Shown one piece after another: positions 27,378-36,394 of a DNA stretch of 64,000 bases. Numbering within the stretch: position 1 is the stretch's first letter; each line of letters opens with the position of its first letter. The notes under the pieces were generated by a model, which saw only the letters and a list, made by a program, of their open reading frames with translations, did no database searches and was not told where the DNA came from. This stretch comes from Paraburkholderia phenoliruptrix (GTDB lineage: Bacteria > Pseudomonadota > Gammaproteobacteria > Burkholderiales > Burkholderiaceae). Position numbers and translations under genes: made by a program. Location of the stretch: contig NZ_CADIKB010000033.1 of the NCBI RefSeq assembly GCF_902859825.1, positions 1-64,000 on the forward strand, written 5' to 3'.

Positions 27378-28649
27378 TCAGGGCCGCGGCTCGGCGGCGG
27401 ACGAGGCCGTTCGTGATCGGCACGACGTGCACGGCGGGCGCGCCGGCGCCGTGGTGTGCACGACATGCAGCAGGTTGGCGGCCAGCGCGAAGGCGGCGGC
27501 GGCGATGCAGATGCCTGCCCAATGGCCGAGCGCCCACGCCGGCCCCGCGAGCAGTGCGCCGAGGGCGCTGCCGACGAAAAACAAACCGGTGAAGAGTCCG
27601 TTCACGCGGCCACGCGCTTGCGGGTTGAGCAAATTGACGGCGCGTCGCCCCATCGCCTGATCGCCGATTACGCCGAGGTCGAGCAGCAGCGCCGCGACCA
27701 CGAGCAGCGTAAGCGACGCCGCAGGCGACAAGCCGTTGCTGCCGCCGACGAGCGCGATGCCCGCCGCCAGCACGACGATACTGTGAAAGGCGAGGGTGGC
27801 TTGCCGGTCGAGGCCGCGGTCGCCGAGTCGGCCCGCCACCGGCGCGATGACGGTGCTGCCCGCGCCGGCCAGCGCGAAAAGGCCGATGCCGACGTGGCCG
27901 AGCCGCAGCGGCGCACTCGCGAGCTTGAGCGCCACGCTCGTCCAGAAGAGGTTGAACGACACCATCAGCAGGCCTTGATACAGCGCGCGGCGGCGCAGGA
28001 CCGGTTCGTCGCGGATCAGATGCAGCAGCGAGCCGAGCAGCGCGGCATACGAACTCTGGTGAAGCGGACGCCGCTCCGGCAGATGCGTCCCCAGCCACGC
28101 CGACATCGCGGCGAGCGCGGCGGCGTCGATTGCATAGTAGCTGCGCCATCCGAATGCGCCGGCGATCAGGCTGGCCGCCGGCCGCGACAGCAGCACGCCG
28201 AGCATGAGCCCGCTCATCACGTCGCCGACCACGCGACCGCGCTCGGCCTCCGGCGCCTGCGACGCAACGACCGGCACGAGCATCTGGATCGCGCTCGACG
28301 TCAGCCCGACGCAAAACGACGCAGCGAGGAAGACCACCGGCTCGCGCGCCGCCGCGAGCACCGCGAGCGACATTACCTGCGCGCCGAGCGTGCCCATAAT
28401 GAGCCGCCGGTTCGGCCACAGGTCGACGAGCGGCACGAGGAGCAGCAGACCGGCGGCATAGCCGGTCAGCGTGAGCATCGTCACGAGGTTGGCCCACGCG
28501 CCGAGTCCGACCGACGTGGCGAGATCGTTCACGAGCGCCTGCGACGCGTACAAACCGAGCACCGCGATGCCGACGGCAATCGCATAAGGGCGCGCGGCGA
28601 CCGTTGCGGGCCTGGCAGCGGCGGCGCTGCCCGAATCGTGTTGTGACAT
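27378..28649 (-). CDS. MFS transporter, drug-efflux type
   Basis: Twelve-helix major facilitator protein of 423 aa with cytoplasmic ends. The start at 28649 gives a short polar N-terminus before the first helix (YAIAVGIAVLGLYASQALV). The loop after helix 2 is PLVDLWPNRRLIMG, a degenerate form of the MFS A-motif. The general layout fits proton-coupled exporters. The C-terminus is Cys/Arg/Pro-rich and atypical. A divergent LysR gene with a shared palindrome suggests regulated expression. The substrate is unknown; the downstream hydrolase gene hints at a toxic organic compound. Confidence 0.85.
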   Translation of the reverse strand: MSQHDSGSAAAARPATVAARPYAIAVGIAVLGLYASQALVNDLATSVGLGAWANLVTMLTLTGYAAGLLLLVPLVDLWPNRRLIMGTLGAQVMSLAVLAAAREPVVFLAASFCVGLTSSAIQMLVPVVASQAPEAERGRVVGDVMSGLMLGVLLSRPAASLIAGAFGWRSYYAIDAAALAAMSAWLGTHLPERRPLHQSSYAALLGSLLHLIRDEPVLRRRALYQGLLMVSFNLFWTSVALKLASAPLRLGHVGIGLFALAGAGSTVIAPVAGRLGDRGLDRQATLAFHSIVVLAAGIALVGGSNGLSPAASLTLLVVAALLLDLGVIGDQAMGRRAVNLLNPQARGRVNGLFTGLFFVGSALGALLAGPAWALGHWAGICIAAAAFALAANLLHVVHTTAPARPPCTSCRSRTASSAAEPRP

Positions 28650-28697
28650 GCGCGGGTGCTCCGTGAGGACGATGTTCCGTATCCTACTCGCGCCTGT

Positions 28698-28712
28698 CTG
28701 ATAGATAATCAG
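28698..28712. promoter_or_regulatory. Candidate LysR operator between MFS and lysR genes
   Basis: CTGAT and ATCAG flank AGATA, giving a perfect dyad with the T-N11-A form expected of LysR recognition sites. It lies 9 nt before the regulator's start codon and about 50 nt from the MFS start. Confidence 0.5.
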
Positions 28713-28720
28713 GGCGAAAA

Positions 28721-29644
28721 ATGACTCTTTCTCCCGGAAAAATGGATAATGGATCGCTGCGTGACCTGGAAGTTTTTGTCGCGATTGCCGAAGAAGGCAA
28801 TTTGACCGCAGCGGCGCGGCGGCTCGACCGATCGCTGCAGGCGGTGAGCCGTTCGCTGCAGGTGCTGGAGCGCGAGGCGGGAACCCTGCTCGTCGCGCGC
28901 ACCACACGCCAGTGCCGGCTGACCACGGCGGGCGAGCAGTTCTACACGCGCATCAAGCAGGTGCTGGCCGATCTGGCCATGGCGCGCGCCGAACTCGCCG
29001 AGTATGCGACGACGGTGACGGGGCGCTTGCGCATTTGCGGTCCCACGCTCTTCGGTCCGCGCTATCTCGCGCCGCTTCTTGCGGCGTTTCTTGCGCGTTA
29101 TCCGCAACTCACGGCGTCGCTTGATTTGTCGGAGGAGTACGACGACCCGGCGGTGAGCGGCGCAGACGTCACCATTCGCATTGGCGAGACGCCCGACTCG
29201 AATCTGATTGCGCGTCGGCTCGGCACGATTCGCCGCGTGACGTTCGCTTCGCCGGCTTATCTGGAGGCGCGCGGGCGTCCGCTGCGGCCGGCGGATCTGA
29301 AGCAGCACGATTGCGTGGTGCGCTCGGCTTTGCCGGAGGCGTCGCTGTGGCGTTATCGCAGCAAACGCGGCATGGAGGAAGCGGTGCAGGTGCGCGGGCG
29401 CTTCGAAAGCAACAGCACGGCTGCCATCAACGATGCGGTCGCGAGCGGTCTCGGCATTGGCCGGGCCGCGTATTGGCAGATCGGCGAGCTCGTGCAGCAG
29501 CGCCGCGTGGAACTGATCCTGACCGACTACGAACTGTCGCCGCTGCCGTTGCAGGCGCTCTGGCTGCCCACGCGGCGCCTGCCGGCGCGCACGCGTCTGT
29601 TCGTGGAGTTTCTCGCGGCACGGCTCGAAAGCGTTGCGCTGTAG
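28721..29644 (+). CDS. LysR family transcriptional regulator
   Basis: A 307-aa regulator with the winged helix-turn-helix at residues about 10-70 (LEVFVAIAEEGNLTAAARRL and SRSLQVLE) and a C-terminal effector-binding region (ADVTIRIGETPDSNLIARRL) typical of the group that includes repressors of efflux and oxidoreductase genes. ATG at 28721 and 28742 are both possible. It is divergent from the MFS-hydrolase pair and probably controls it through the palindrome at 28698-28712. The inducer is unknown. Confidence 0.9.
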   Translation: MTLSPGKMDNGSLRDLEVFVAIAEEGNLTAAARRLDRSLQAVSRSLQVLEREAGTLLVARTTRQCRLTTAGEQFYTRIKQVLADLAMARAELAEYATTVTGRLRICGPTLFGPRYLAPLLAAFLARYPQLTASLDLSEEYDDPAVSGADVTIRIGETPDSNLIARRLGTIRRVTFASPAYLEARGRPLRPADLKQHDCVVRSALPEASLWRYRSKRGMEEAVQVRGRFESNSTAAINDAVASGLGIGRAAYWQIGELVQQRRVELILTDYELSPLPLQALWLPTRRLPARTRLFVEFLAARLESVAL

Positions 29645-29808
29645 CGCGGCGGACCGGACCGATACGAGCCGGATGCCTTAACAGGTCGCGCAAAGTCGTT
29701 CGGATCATGAGCAATCCTTACGCGGTCTGCGCGCTGTCGCCCGGCGCTTTCGCGCGCCGCGTCACGGAGTGCCGTGTCTGAACGGCGGGCATAGTCGTTG
29801 CGGATCAA

Positions 29809-29832
29809 CCTCCACACAAGTACATGTGGAGG
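29809..29832 (+). promoter_or_regulatory. Stem-loop that would hide the Shine-Dalgarno of the PRC-barrel gene
   Basis: CCTCCACA (29809-29816) is exactly complementary to TGTGGAGG (29825-29832), with an 8-nt loop. The right arm contains the GGAGG ribosome binding site of the ATG at 29838. Such a helix would block translation until melted or remodelled. Confidence 0.6.
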
Positions 29833-29837
29833 ACATC

Positions 29838-30305
29838 ATGAGTATATTGAACCCGCAAGGCACTGCGTCCGGCACCGGCGGTGCGGACATCGTCGGCACG
29901 GGCACCGGAGAAGGCCCCGGACCGGAAGTCATGGCCGCGGCGACGCTCGACGACACCCAGGTCATTTCAGCGGACGGAGAAGACGTCGGCAAGATTTCGG
30001 ACATCATGCTCGACGTGCGCAGCGGCAGGATCGCCTATGCGGTGCTGTCCGAAGGCGGCTTTCTCGGCATGGGCGCGAACCTGCACGCCATACCGTGGAA
30101 TGCGCTTACGCTCGACACCGACGCCAAGTGTTTCCGCGTGAGCATCGACGCCCAGCGCATCAAGGACGACCCCGGCTTCGACAAGGACCACTGGCCTTCC
30201 ATGGCCGATGCGTCGTGGGGCACGACGCTCCATCAGTACTACAACCGCGATCCGTACTGGTCGACGACGGGCGGCGTGGCAGATGTGCCGCCGGGAGATA
30301 TCTGA
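29838..30305 (+). CDS. PRC-barrel domain protein
   Basis: A 155-aa cytoplasmic protein. Residues about 35-110 form a PRC-barrel: ATLDDTQVISADGEDVGKIS, then the conserved DIMLDVRSGRIAYAVLSEGG and AIPWNAL. The N-terminus is Gly/Thr-rich and flexible; the C-terminus is rich in Asp, Trp and Tyr (DKDHWPSM, YYNRDPYW). PRC-barrels act as small binding modules in photosynthetic and RNA-processing proteins; stand-alone copies in Burkholderiales are of unknown role, sometimes linked to stress. Its ribosome binding site lies in a predicted hairpin, and a strong terminator follows. Confidence 0.88.
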   Translation: MSILNPQGTASGTGGADIVGTGTGEGPGPEVMAAATLDDTQVISADGEDVGKISDIMLDVRSGRIAYAVLSEGGFLGMGANLHAIPWNALTLDTDAKCFRVSIDAQRIKDDPGFDKDHWPSMADASWGTTLHQYYNRDPYWSTTGGVADVPPGDI

Positions 30306-30318
30306 GTTGTTCATCACG

Positions 30319-30356
30319 AACGCCGGCCTGCGCACAGCATGGCCGGCGTTTGTCTT
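30319..30356 (+). terminator. Rho-independent terminator after the PRC-barrel gene
   Basis: AACGCCGGCC (30319-30328) pairs perfectly with GGCCGGCGTT (30341-30350), with a 12-nt loop, followed by a T-rich tail TGTCTT. It is the clearest intrinsic terminator in the window. Confidence 0.72.
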
Positions 30357-30372
30357 ATCGAGGGAGGCAACG

Positions 30373-30711
30373 ATGAAGAGGGTAAAGAAAGCAGTGCTGG
30401 CTTCTGCATGCGCACTCGCGTTGGTCGGCACGGCGTTCGCGCAGGGTGCGGGCGGCGGCGGTGGTTCCAGCGGCGGCGGTGGTAGCGGCAGCGGCGGCAC
30501 GAGCGTCGGCGCGGGCGGAGCCGGCGTGAACGGAGCGAACGGCGCGGGGCAGGGCGGTGCAGGCATGAGTGCGCCCAACATGGGCGGCACGAGTGGCTCT
30601 ACATCCACGATGAAAAGCGGCAAGTCCAAACATGCTGCGCCGACACGCATGCCGCAAAACGGCGCGCATGCCAAGGGCGCATCGGACACCGCTGCTTCGA
30701 CTGCACAGTGA
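30373..30711 (+). CDS. Small Gly-rich secreted protein
   Basis: A 112-aa protein with a signal peptide (KRVKKAVLASACALALVGTA, cleavage near AFAQ) and a mature part made almost wholly of Gly, Ser, Ala, Asn and Thr, then a Lys/His-containing tail (KSGKSKHAAPTRMPQNG). The AGGGAGG box lies five nt before the ATG. It resembles the small protein at 62383-62619 in layout, though not closely in sequence. Low complexity makes homology hard to judge. Probably a periplasmic or surface-associated intrinsically disordered protein. Confidence 0.72.
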   Translation: MKRVKKAVLASACALALVGTAFAQGAGGGGGSSGGGGSGSGGTSVGAGGAGVNGANGAGQGGAGMSAPNMGGTSGSTSTMKSGKSKHAAPTRMPQNGAHAKGASDTAASTAQ

Positions 30712-30937
30712 GCGGCCGCGGCAGCGCCGCGCCATACCATCGGGCGACACGCCTTGTTCGCAATTCGTGAGGATTGCACAAGGTGTGCCGCTTGACTGCT
30801 CGCGGGCTCAGACACGCGATCGCGCGGGCGATACCGCCTACGATAGCCCGCGAAATAAGCCCTTTTCACCGGAATAAACTTCCTGCGCCCCTCGTTCATT
30901 GACCGTCAGCTTCTGTGGCAGAACGAGGAGTGCGGTC

Positions 30938-32122
30938 ATGAAGTCTCTACTTGATGTATTCGGCGTCGCAGCGTGCGGCGCGGCCATCGCGGCGCTGGTC
31001 TCCTGCGGTGGCGGTTCCGGTTCGAACAGCGTCAACTCGCCGATCCAGTCGACGTTCACCGCGACGGCCCTCGTCTCCGACGGCGCCGTGCCCGCTGCCC
31101 ACACCGACGCAAATCTGAAAAACCCCTGGGGCGTCGCTTTCAATCCAAAAGGTTTTGCCTGGGTGGCGGACAACGGCACTAACGTCGCAACGCTCTATGA
31201 CGGCAATGGCGTGCCGCAATCGCTCGTCGTCACAATACCCGACGGCAGGAACGGTCCGGCATCGCCGACGGGCATTGTCTTCAACGGCACACAAAGCTTC
31301 GTGGTCACGGAAAACGGCAAGTCGGGACTCGCAGCGTTCATCTTCGCGGGCGAAGGCGGCACCTTGACCGCGTGGGCGCCCGCCGTCGGTCCGACCAATG
31401 CGTTCGTCATGTATGACGATGGGGCGGGCGGCGCGGTCTACAAAGGTCTCGCCATCGCTACCATGAACAACGGCAACTTCCTCTACGCGACGGACTTCCA
31501 TAACAACAAGATCGACGTCTTCAATACATCGTTTGCCAAGGTCGCCATGCCGGGCGCCTTCACGGATCCGGCGATTCCCGCCGGCTTCGCGCCATTCGGC
31601 ATTCAGGCGATCGACCAGAATCTGTTCGTCACGTACGCGAAGCAGGACGCCGCCAAACACGACGATGTCGCGGGCGCGGGCCTCGGCATGGTCGACGTCT
31701 ACGACAGCGCGGGCCACCTCAAGCAGCACTTCGCGGCCGGCGGCCCGCTTAACGCGCCGTGGGGCATGGCGGTGGCGCCTGCCAACTTCGGCTCGCTGAG
31801 CGGCGCGGTCCTGATCGGCAATTTCGGCGACGGCACGATCAACGCGTTCAATGCGACGAGCGGACAGTCGATGGGACGGCTCAATGGATCGAACGGCAGC
31901 CCGATTGTGGAACACGGCTTATGGGGCATTGCGTTCGGCAATGATCTTGACAGCCAGCCCTCCAGCACGCTTTTCTTCGCGGGGGGCCCGAACGACGAAG
32001 CCAACGGCGTATATGGAAGAATCGATCTGAACGCGACATCGAGTGCCGGCACAGGCACGAGCACGAGCACGGGCTCCGGCACCGGCACCAGTTCCAGCGG
32101 TGGGGCGAGCATCGGCATGTAG
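30938..32122 (+). CDS. TIGR03118-family lipoprotein (beta-propeller-like)
   Basis: A 394-aa exported protein with lipobox LVSC (Cys near residue 22) and a Gly/Ser linker. The body contains the family landmarks: LVSDGAVPAAHTDANLKNPW, GVAFNPKGFAWVADNGT, NGTQSFVVTENGKSG, ATDFHNNKIDVFNTSF and PWGMAVAPANFGSLSGAVLI. The repeated WVADN- and GNFGDGTI-like strands suggest a beta-propeller. The C-terminus ends in a Ser/Thr/Gly-rich tail without an obvious sorting signal. Function is unknown. The ATG follows a GAGGAG site. Confidence 0.85.
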   Translation: MKSLLDVFGVAACGAAIAALVSCGGGSGSNSVNSPIQSTFTATALVSDGAVPAAHTDANLKNPWGVAFNPKGFAWVADNGTNVATLYDGNGVPQSLVVTIPDGRNGPASPTGIVFNGTQSFVVTENGKSGLAAFIFAGEGGTLTAWAPAVGPTNAFVMYDDGAGGAVYKGLAIATMNNGNFLYATDFHNNKIDVFNTSFAKVAMPGAFTDPAIPAGFAPFGIQAIDQNLFVTYAKQDAAKHDDVAGAGLGMVDVYDSAGHLKQHFAAGGPLNAPWGMAVAPANFGSLSGAVLIGNFGDGTINAFNATSGQSMGRLNGSNGSPIVEHGLWGIAFGNDLDSQPSSTLFFAGGPNDEANGVYGRIDLNATSSAGTGTSTSTGSGTGTSSSGGASIGM

Positions 32123-32230
32123 CGCCCGGCGCGCGGGAAGCAGCCGCCGCGCGGCCGGCGAATGCGGCGCGGCGTCGTCGCCAAAGCGTGGGAAGCCTGA
32201 CATTACGACGCAGGCATAGCGGTGTACTAT

Positions 32231-32264
32231 CAAATGCGCAGGATCCACCTGCGCGCGGCATTTG
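32231..32264 (+). promoter_or_regulatory. Stem-loop in the leader of the binding protein-kinase operon
   Basis: CAAATGC (32231-32237) pairs with GCATTTG (32258-32264), and inside it GCAGG pairs with CCTGC, leaving a five-base bulge. It lies about 55 nt before the start codon, with no T-tract. It could be an operator or a leader structure. Confidence 0.35.
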
Positions 32265-32317
32265 GGTACATCGTCAATGGCGGTCATGGAACCCCGGCGA
32301 GGCCCTAGGGGAACGGC

Positions 32318-33451
32318 ATGAGGGGCTGGCTTCTGGCATGGGAGTGCGCGTGTCTGCTGTCGGTTGCTGCGGCGCAGGGTATGCCGACTGCCGCCGTGCC
32401 CGCCAGCACCGTCGCCGCAACCGACTTCCTGGCCGAGGCCAAGCGCGTCGTCAATGCGGCGGCGCAACCGGGGGCGCCCTGGAACGGACCGCGCGACGGG
32501 CCGCGCGCGCAGGCCGGCAAGCATATTGCCGTCGTCGCCGAGGACCTGCGCAACGGCGGCATTGTCGGTGTGGTCGACGGAGTGCTCGAGGCGGCCAAAG
32601 TGATCGGCTGGGGCGTCAAGATTTTCGACTCCGCCGGCACGCCCGACCTGCGCCTCAAGATGCTGGCGAATGCACTCGCCAGCCGCCCGGACGGCATGAT
32701 CCTCGTGGGCAGCGACGCGCGCGCCCTGTTGTCCGGCCTGCGCCCATTTGCCGAGCGCAACATTCCGGTCGTCGGCTGGCATGTGGCGGCCCAGGCCGGA
32801 CCCGTGCCCGACACCCCTCTCGCGATGAACGTGGCGACGGATCCCGTCGAAGTCGCGCGCGTGACCGCGCTCGCGGCGATCGTCCAGTCGGGTGGACGTG
32901 CCGGCGTCGTCATCTTCACCGACTCCAACTTCCGGATCGCGCAAGCCAAGGCGGACGAAATGGCCGCCGTCGTGCGCGAGTGCAGCGGCTGCACACTGCT
33001 CGACATGCGCGACGTGCCGATTTCGCGCAGCCAGGAGCTGATGCCGGCCACCACCCGCGCCTTGCTCGCGCAGTACGGCAAGCGCTGGACCTACGCGCTC
33101 GCCGTCAACGACATCTATTTCGACTACGCCGCGCCGGTACTGACCCAGGCCGGCATGCCGAACGCGGGCTTGGCGATGCTGTCGGCCGGCGACGGCAGCG
33201 AGTCCGCCTTCCTGCGGATCCGCACGAGCACCTTCCAGACCGGCACGGTCGCCGAGCCGCTCAATCTGCACGGCTGGCAACTGGTCGACGAGATGAACCG
33301 GCTCCTTGCCGGCGGCGGCGTGACGGGTTACGTAGTGCCCGTGCATCTCGTGACCGCGGAGAACATTACCGCGGACGGCGGCGATCGTCTGATCTATGAC
33401 CCGGCCAACGGCTATCGCGACATCTATCGCCACATCTGGCAACGCCCGTGA
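32318..33451 (+). CDS. Periplasmic sugar-type substrate-binding protein, sensor partner
   Basis: A 377-aa exported binding protein of the type I (RbsB/LacI-like) fold. A signal peptide (MRGWLLAWECACLLSVAAAQ) precedes the first lobe (HIAVVAEDLRNGGIVGVVDG), with GMILVGSDARALL and RNIPVVGWHVAAQAG in the hinge/ligand area and the second lobe starting near RAGVVIFTDSN. Its stop overlaps the GTG of the hybrid kinase (GTGA), so the two are translationally coupled. No ABC transporter genes are present, so I infer a role in presenting a ligand to the kinase rather than in uptake. Confidence 0.85.
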   Translation: MRGWLLAWECACLLSVAAAQGMPTAAVPASTVAATDFLAEAKRVVNAAAQPGAPWNGPRDGPRAQAGKHIAVVAEDLRNGGIVGVVDGVLEAAKVIGWGVKIFDSAGTPDLRLKMLANALASRPDGMILVGSDARALLSGLRPFAERNIPVVGWHVAAQAGPVPDTPLAMNVATDPVEVARVTALAAIVQSGGRAGVVIFTDSNFRIAQAKADEMAAVVRECSGCTLLDMRDVPISRSQELMPATTRALLAQYGKRWTYALAVNDIYFDYAAPVLTQAGMPNAGLAMLSAGDGSESAFLRIRTSTFQTGTVAEPLNLHGWQLVDEMNRLLAGGGVTGYVVPVHLVTAENITADGGDRLIYDPANGYRDIYRHIWQRP

Positions 33452-36273
33452 AACTTCCGCTTCCACAGTCGCTTACCGCGCAGTTTGCGCTGGTGGTTTC
33501 CTGCCTCGCCGCGCTGGTGGTCGCGGTCGGCGCGACCACGCTTTATTCGCTGGGAAGCTCGGCCCACGCCGTCCGCCAATTGGCCGAAGAGCGGCTCGCG
33601 CGCCAGGAGGATGCGCACAACCTGGCGCAGCTCACGCTGATGATCGAACGCCTCGCGTTGCAGTTGTCCAGTGGCGAGACCGTGGACGTGGTGCGCGAAA
33701 CGCATCGGCATGTGATTGAGGAGCTCGCCACTTTCGACCGCCTGGTGGACCGGCTCGCCGCCGCGACGACGAGCGAAGGCGTGAGTGTCGACGCGCTCGC
33801 GTTGCATCGCTCCAGTCAGCGCTTTCGCAACACGGTCAATATCGAGGCGCAGCTCCGCGAGACCGCGCTGCGCGCGGGAAGCACGCCGGGGGCCGCGCAC
33901 GAGGCTCGCGGGTCGCCGGCGTCGGGAAGCCTCGAGGACGATCTGCGCCGCCAGGCCGACGCGCTCGCCGCCGCGGCGCGCCAGCAGGCGGATTACTTCA
34001 CGCGCGACTATCGTCAGGCGGTGCAGGACCTCGCCGACAATGCCGACCGCACCCGAAAATGGGTGACCGGCGAAGTGGCGGTGAGCCTGCTGCTCGCCTG
34101 GCTGATCGCTCATGCCTTTCTCGGCCGCCATGTGGTTGGACGGCTGCGGCGGGTCAGTCACTTCCTGCGGCACGGTGACGTCGACAGCGCGCAAGCCGGG
34201 GTGCCCGTGCGCGGCGGCGACGAGATTGCCGACATGGCGCGCGCGGTCGAACAGTTTCTCGAAGACCGGCGCCAGCGCAGGCAGGCCGAGCAGGCACTGA
34301 AGGAACTCAACGCGGAACTGGAGGCGCGTGTCACGCAGCGCACGGCGGAGCTGAGCACGGCGCTCGCGGGCCTCACGGCCGAGATCGTCGAGCGGCAGCA
34401 CGCGGAAGAGGCCGCACGCGCGAGCGAACACTTTCTCGACAGCATCATCGAGAACATTCCCGACACCATTTTCGTGAAAGACGCGGCGACGCTGCGCTTC
34501 GTCCGCTTTAACAAGGCGGGCGAGCAGCTGCTCGGCTACCGGCGCGAGGAACTCATCGGCAAGTCCGTCCACGATCTGTTTCCGCCGAGCGAGGCCGAGT
34601 TTTATGCGCTGAAGGATCGCGACGTGCTGAAGTCGCAGCAACTGGTGGACGTGCCGGACGAGCCGGTGCACACCCGTTATGGTGTGCGCCTTTTGCACAC
34701 CATGAAGATTCCGATCGTCGACGTGCGCGGCGAGCCGCAGTTCCTGCTCGGCATTTCACGCGACATTACCGAGCAAAGGCGTGCCGAAGATGAACTGCGG
34801 CGCTATCGCGAGCACCTCGAAGACATGATCCGCGAGCGCACCGCCGAGCTCGCCGTCGCGAAGGAACACGCCGATGCGGCGAACCAGGCCAAGAGCGATT
34901 TTCTCGCGCACATGAGCCACGAGCTGCGCACGCCGTTGAACGGGATTCTCGGCTACGCGCAAATACTCAGGCGCGACAAGAACCTGGAGCAGCGCCAGGC
35001 GGACGGAATAGCGGTGATCCAGCGCAGCGGCGAACATCTGCTGGCGATTATCAACGATATTCTCGACATGGCGAAAATCGAGGCGGGCAAGGTGGACCTC
35101 TACCTTTCCGATGTGCTGCTCGAGCGCTTCATCTACTTTATCGCCGGGACCATCCGCCTGAAGGCGACGGAAAAGGGCCTCGCCTTCTCGTGCGACATGG
35201 CGCCCGGGTTGCCCGCGGCCGTGCGCGTCGACGAAAAGCGGCTACGCCAGGTGCTGCTCAACCTGCTCTCCAATGCAATCAAATTTACCGAGACGGGCAG
35301 CGTGTGTCTGCGCGTCGACTGGACGCCGCCGACGCGGCTGCGTTTCGAAGTGCAGGACACTGGAATCGGCATCGAGGAAGCGCATCGGGAGACGATTTTC
35401 CGGCCTTTCGAGCAGGTGAGCGACGCGCGGCACCGCGTGGGCGGCACGGGGCTCGGGCTCGCCATCAGCCGGCAGCTCGTGCGCCTGATGGGCGGCGAGA
35501 TTCACGTCGAGAGCCGCCGCGGTGGGGGGAGCATCTTCCGGTTCGAACTGGATGTCCCGGCGGTGGCGCGTGAGGCCGCCGACGTGCCGCTCGAATGGAC
35601 GGCAAGCGGCTACCACGGGCCGCGCAAGACGATCCTTGTCGTCGATGACGTCGCGGCGAATCGTGCCGTGATGGTCGATATGCTCGCGCCGCTCGGCTTC
35701 GAGATGGCGGAAGCGGGCAACGGACTGGAGGCGTTGCAGAAAGCAGAGGCGCTGCGTCCGTCGCTCATCCTCATGGATGTGGTCATGCCCGGCATGGACG
35801 GGCTGGAAGCCACGCGGCGCCTGCGCGCCATGCCGGAGTTCGCGCGCTTGCCCATCGTCGCGGTCTCCGCGGGCGCCTCGGGCAGCGATGCCGCGAAAAG
35901 CCTCGCCGCCGGTGCGAACGCCATGCTGTCCAAACCGGTTGATCTGAGCGTGCTGCTCTCGCAGATCGCGGTGCTGCTGAACCTCGAATGGAGCGACGAC
36001 ACGCGGCCCGAGGCACGCGAACCGGCTATACGTATCGCGGGTTCCTCCATGGACAACTTCATCGTGCCGCCCCATGAGGAGATGGAGGCGCTGCACTACC
36101 TCGCGCGGCTCGGCGACATGCGCGCCATCGTCCAGCATACCGAGCACCTGACCGAGCTCGACGAACGCTATCGTCCTTTCGCCGACCACCTGTGCCAGCT
36201 GGCGAAGCATTACCGGTCTCAGGCAATCGTCAGTTTCGTCGAGCAGTATCGGGACGCGCGCGGCGCCGATTGA
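33448..36273 (+). CDS. Hybrid sensor histidine kinase with PAS and receiver domains
   Basis: Inner membrane sensor of 941 aa. A first membrane helix (residues 11-33), a helical periplasmic domain (about 34-205), a second helix (209-226), a HAMP-like linker and coiled coil, and a PAS domain (325-445, DSIIENIPDTIFVKD) come first. HisKA has His491 (MSHELRTPLNG), and the ATPase domain has LLSNAIKF, DTGIGI and GTGLGLAISRQL. A receiver domain carries Asp778 (LILMDVVMPGMDG). The last 110 residues are helical with no clear HPt His motif. The GTG start overlaps the binding-protein stop. Output regulator unknown; nothing downstream encodes one. Confidence 0.9.
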   Translation: MKLPLPQSLTAQFALVVSCLAALVVAVGATTLYSLGSSAHAVRQLAEERLARQEDAHNLAQLTLMIERLALQLSSGETVDVVRETHRHVIEELATFDRLVDRLAAATTSEGVSVDALALHRSSQRFRNTVNIEAQLRETALRAGSTPGAAHEARGSPASGSLEDDLRRQADALAAAARQQADYFTRDYRQAVQDLADNADRTRKWVTGEVAVSLLLAWLIAHAFLGRHVVGRLRRVSHFLRHGDVDSAQAGVPVRGGDEIADMARAVEQFLEDRRQRRQAEQALKELNAELEARVTQRTAELSTALAGLTAEIVERQHAEEAARASEHFLDSIIENIPDTIFVKDAATLRFVRFNKAGEQLLGYRREELIGKSVHDLFPPSEAEFYALKDRDVLKSQQLVDVPDEPVHTRYGVRLLHTMKIPIVDVRGEPQFLLGISRDITEQRRAEDELRRYREHLEDMIRERTAELAVAKEHADAANQAKSDFLAHMSHELRTPLNGILGYAQILRRDKNLEQRQADGIAVIQRSGEHLLAIINDILDMAKIEAGKVDLYLSDVLLERFIYFIAGTIRLKATEKGLAFSCDMAPGLPAAVRVDEKRLRQVLLNLLSNAIKFTETGSVCLRVDWTPPTRLRFEVQDTGIGIEEAHRETIFRPFEQVSDARHRVGGTGLGLAISRQLVRLMGGEIHVESRRGGGSIFRFELDVPAVAREAADVPLEWTASGYHGPRKTILVVDDVAANRAVMVDMLAPLGFEMAEAGNGLEALQKAEALRPSLILMDVVMPGMDGLEATRRLRAMPEFARLPIVAVSAGASGSDAAKSLAAGANAMLSKPVDLSVLLSQIAVLLNLEWSDDTRPEAREPAIRIAGSSMDNFIVPPHEEMEALHYLARLGDMRAIVQHTEHLTELDERYRPFADHLCQLAKHYRSQAIVSFVEQYRDARGAD

Positions 36274-36311
36274 TAACCATACGACATCAATCGTTCAAAA
36301 AATTGCAATTC

Positions 36312-36348
36312 CCGTTTGACCGGCGAGGGGCCACTATGCGTCAAACGG
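36312..36348. repeat. Inverted repeat upstream of the MHS-family transporter
   Basis: CCGTTTGAC (36312-36320) and GTCAAACGG (36340-36348) are exact reverse complements with 19 nt between. It lies after the kinase stop and 46 nt before the transporter start. No T-tract follows, so an operator is as likely as a terminator. Confidence 0.45.
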
Positions 36349-36394
36349 CAAAGTGCGGACCACCGCATGTTGCAGGATTTCAGGAGACACATCG

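Noticed and set aside
31919..33466. 515-codon minus-strand frame
   Set aside because: Antisense to two well-supported plus-strand genes; no conserved features.
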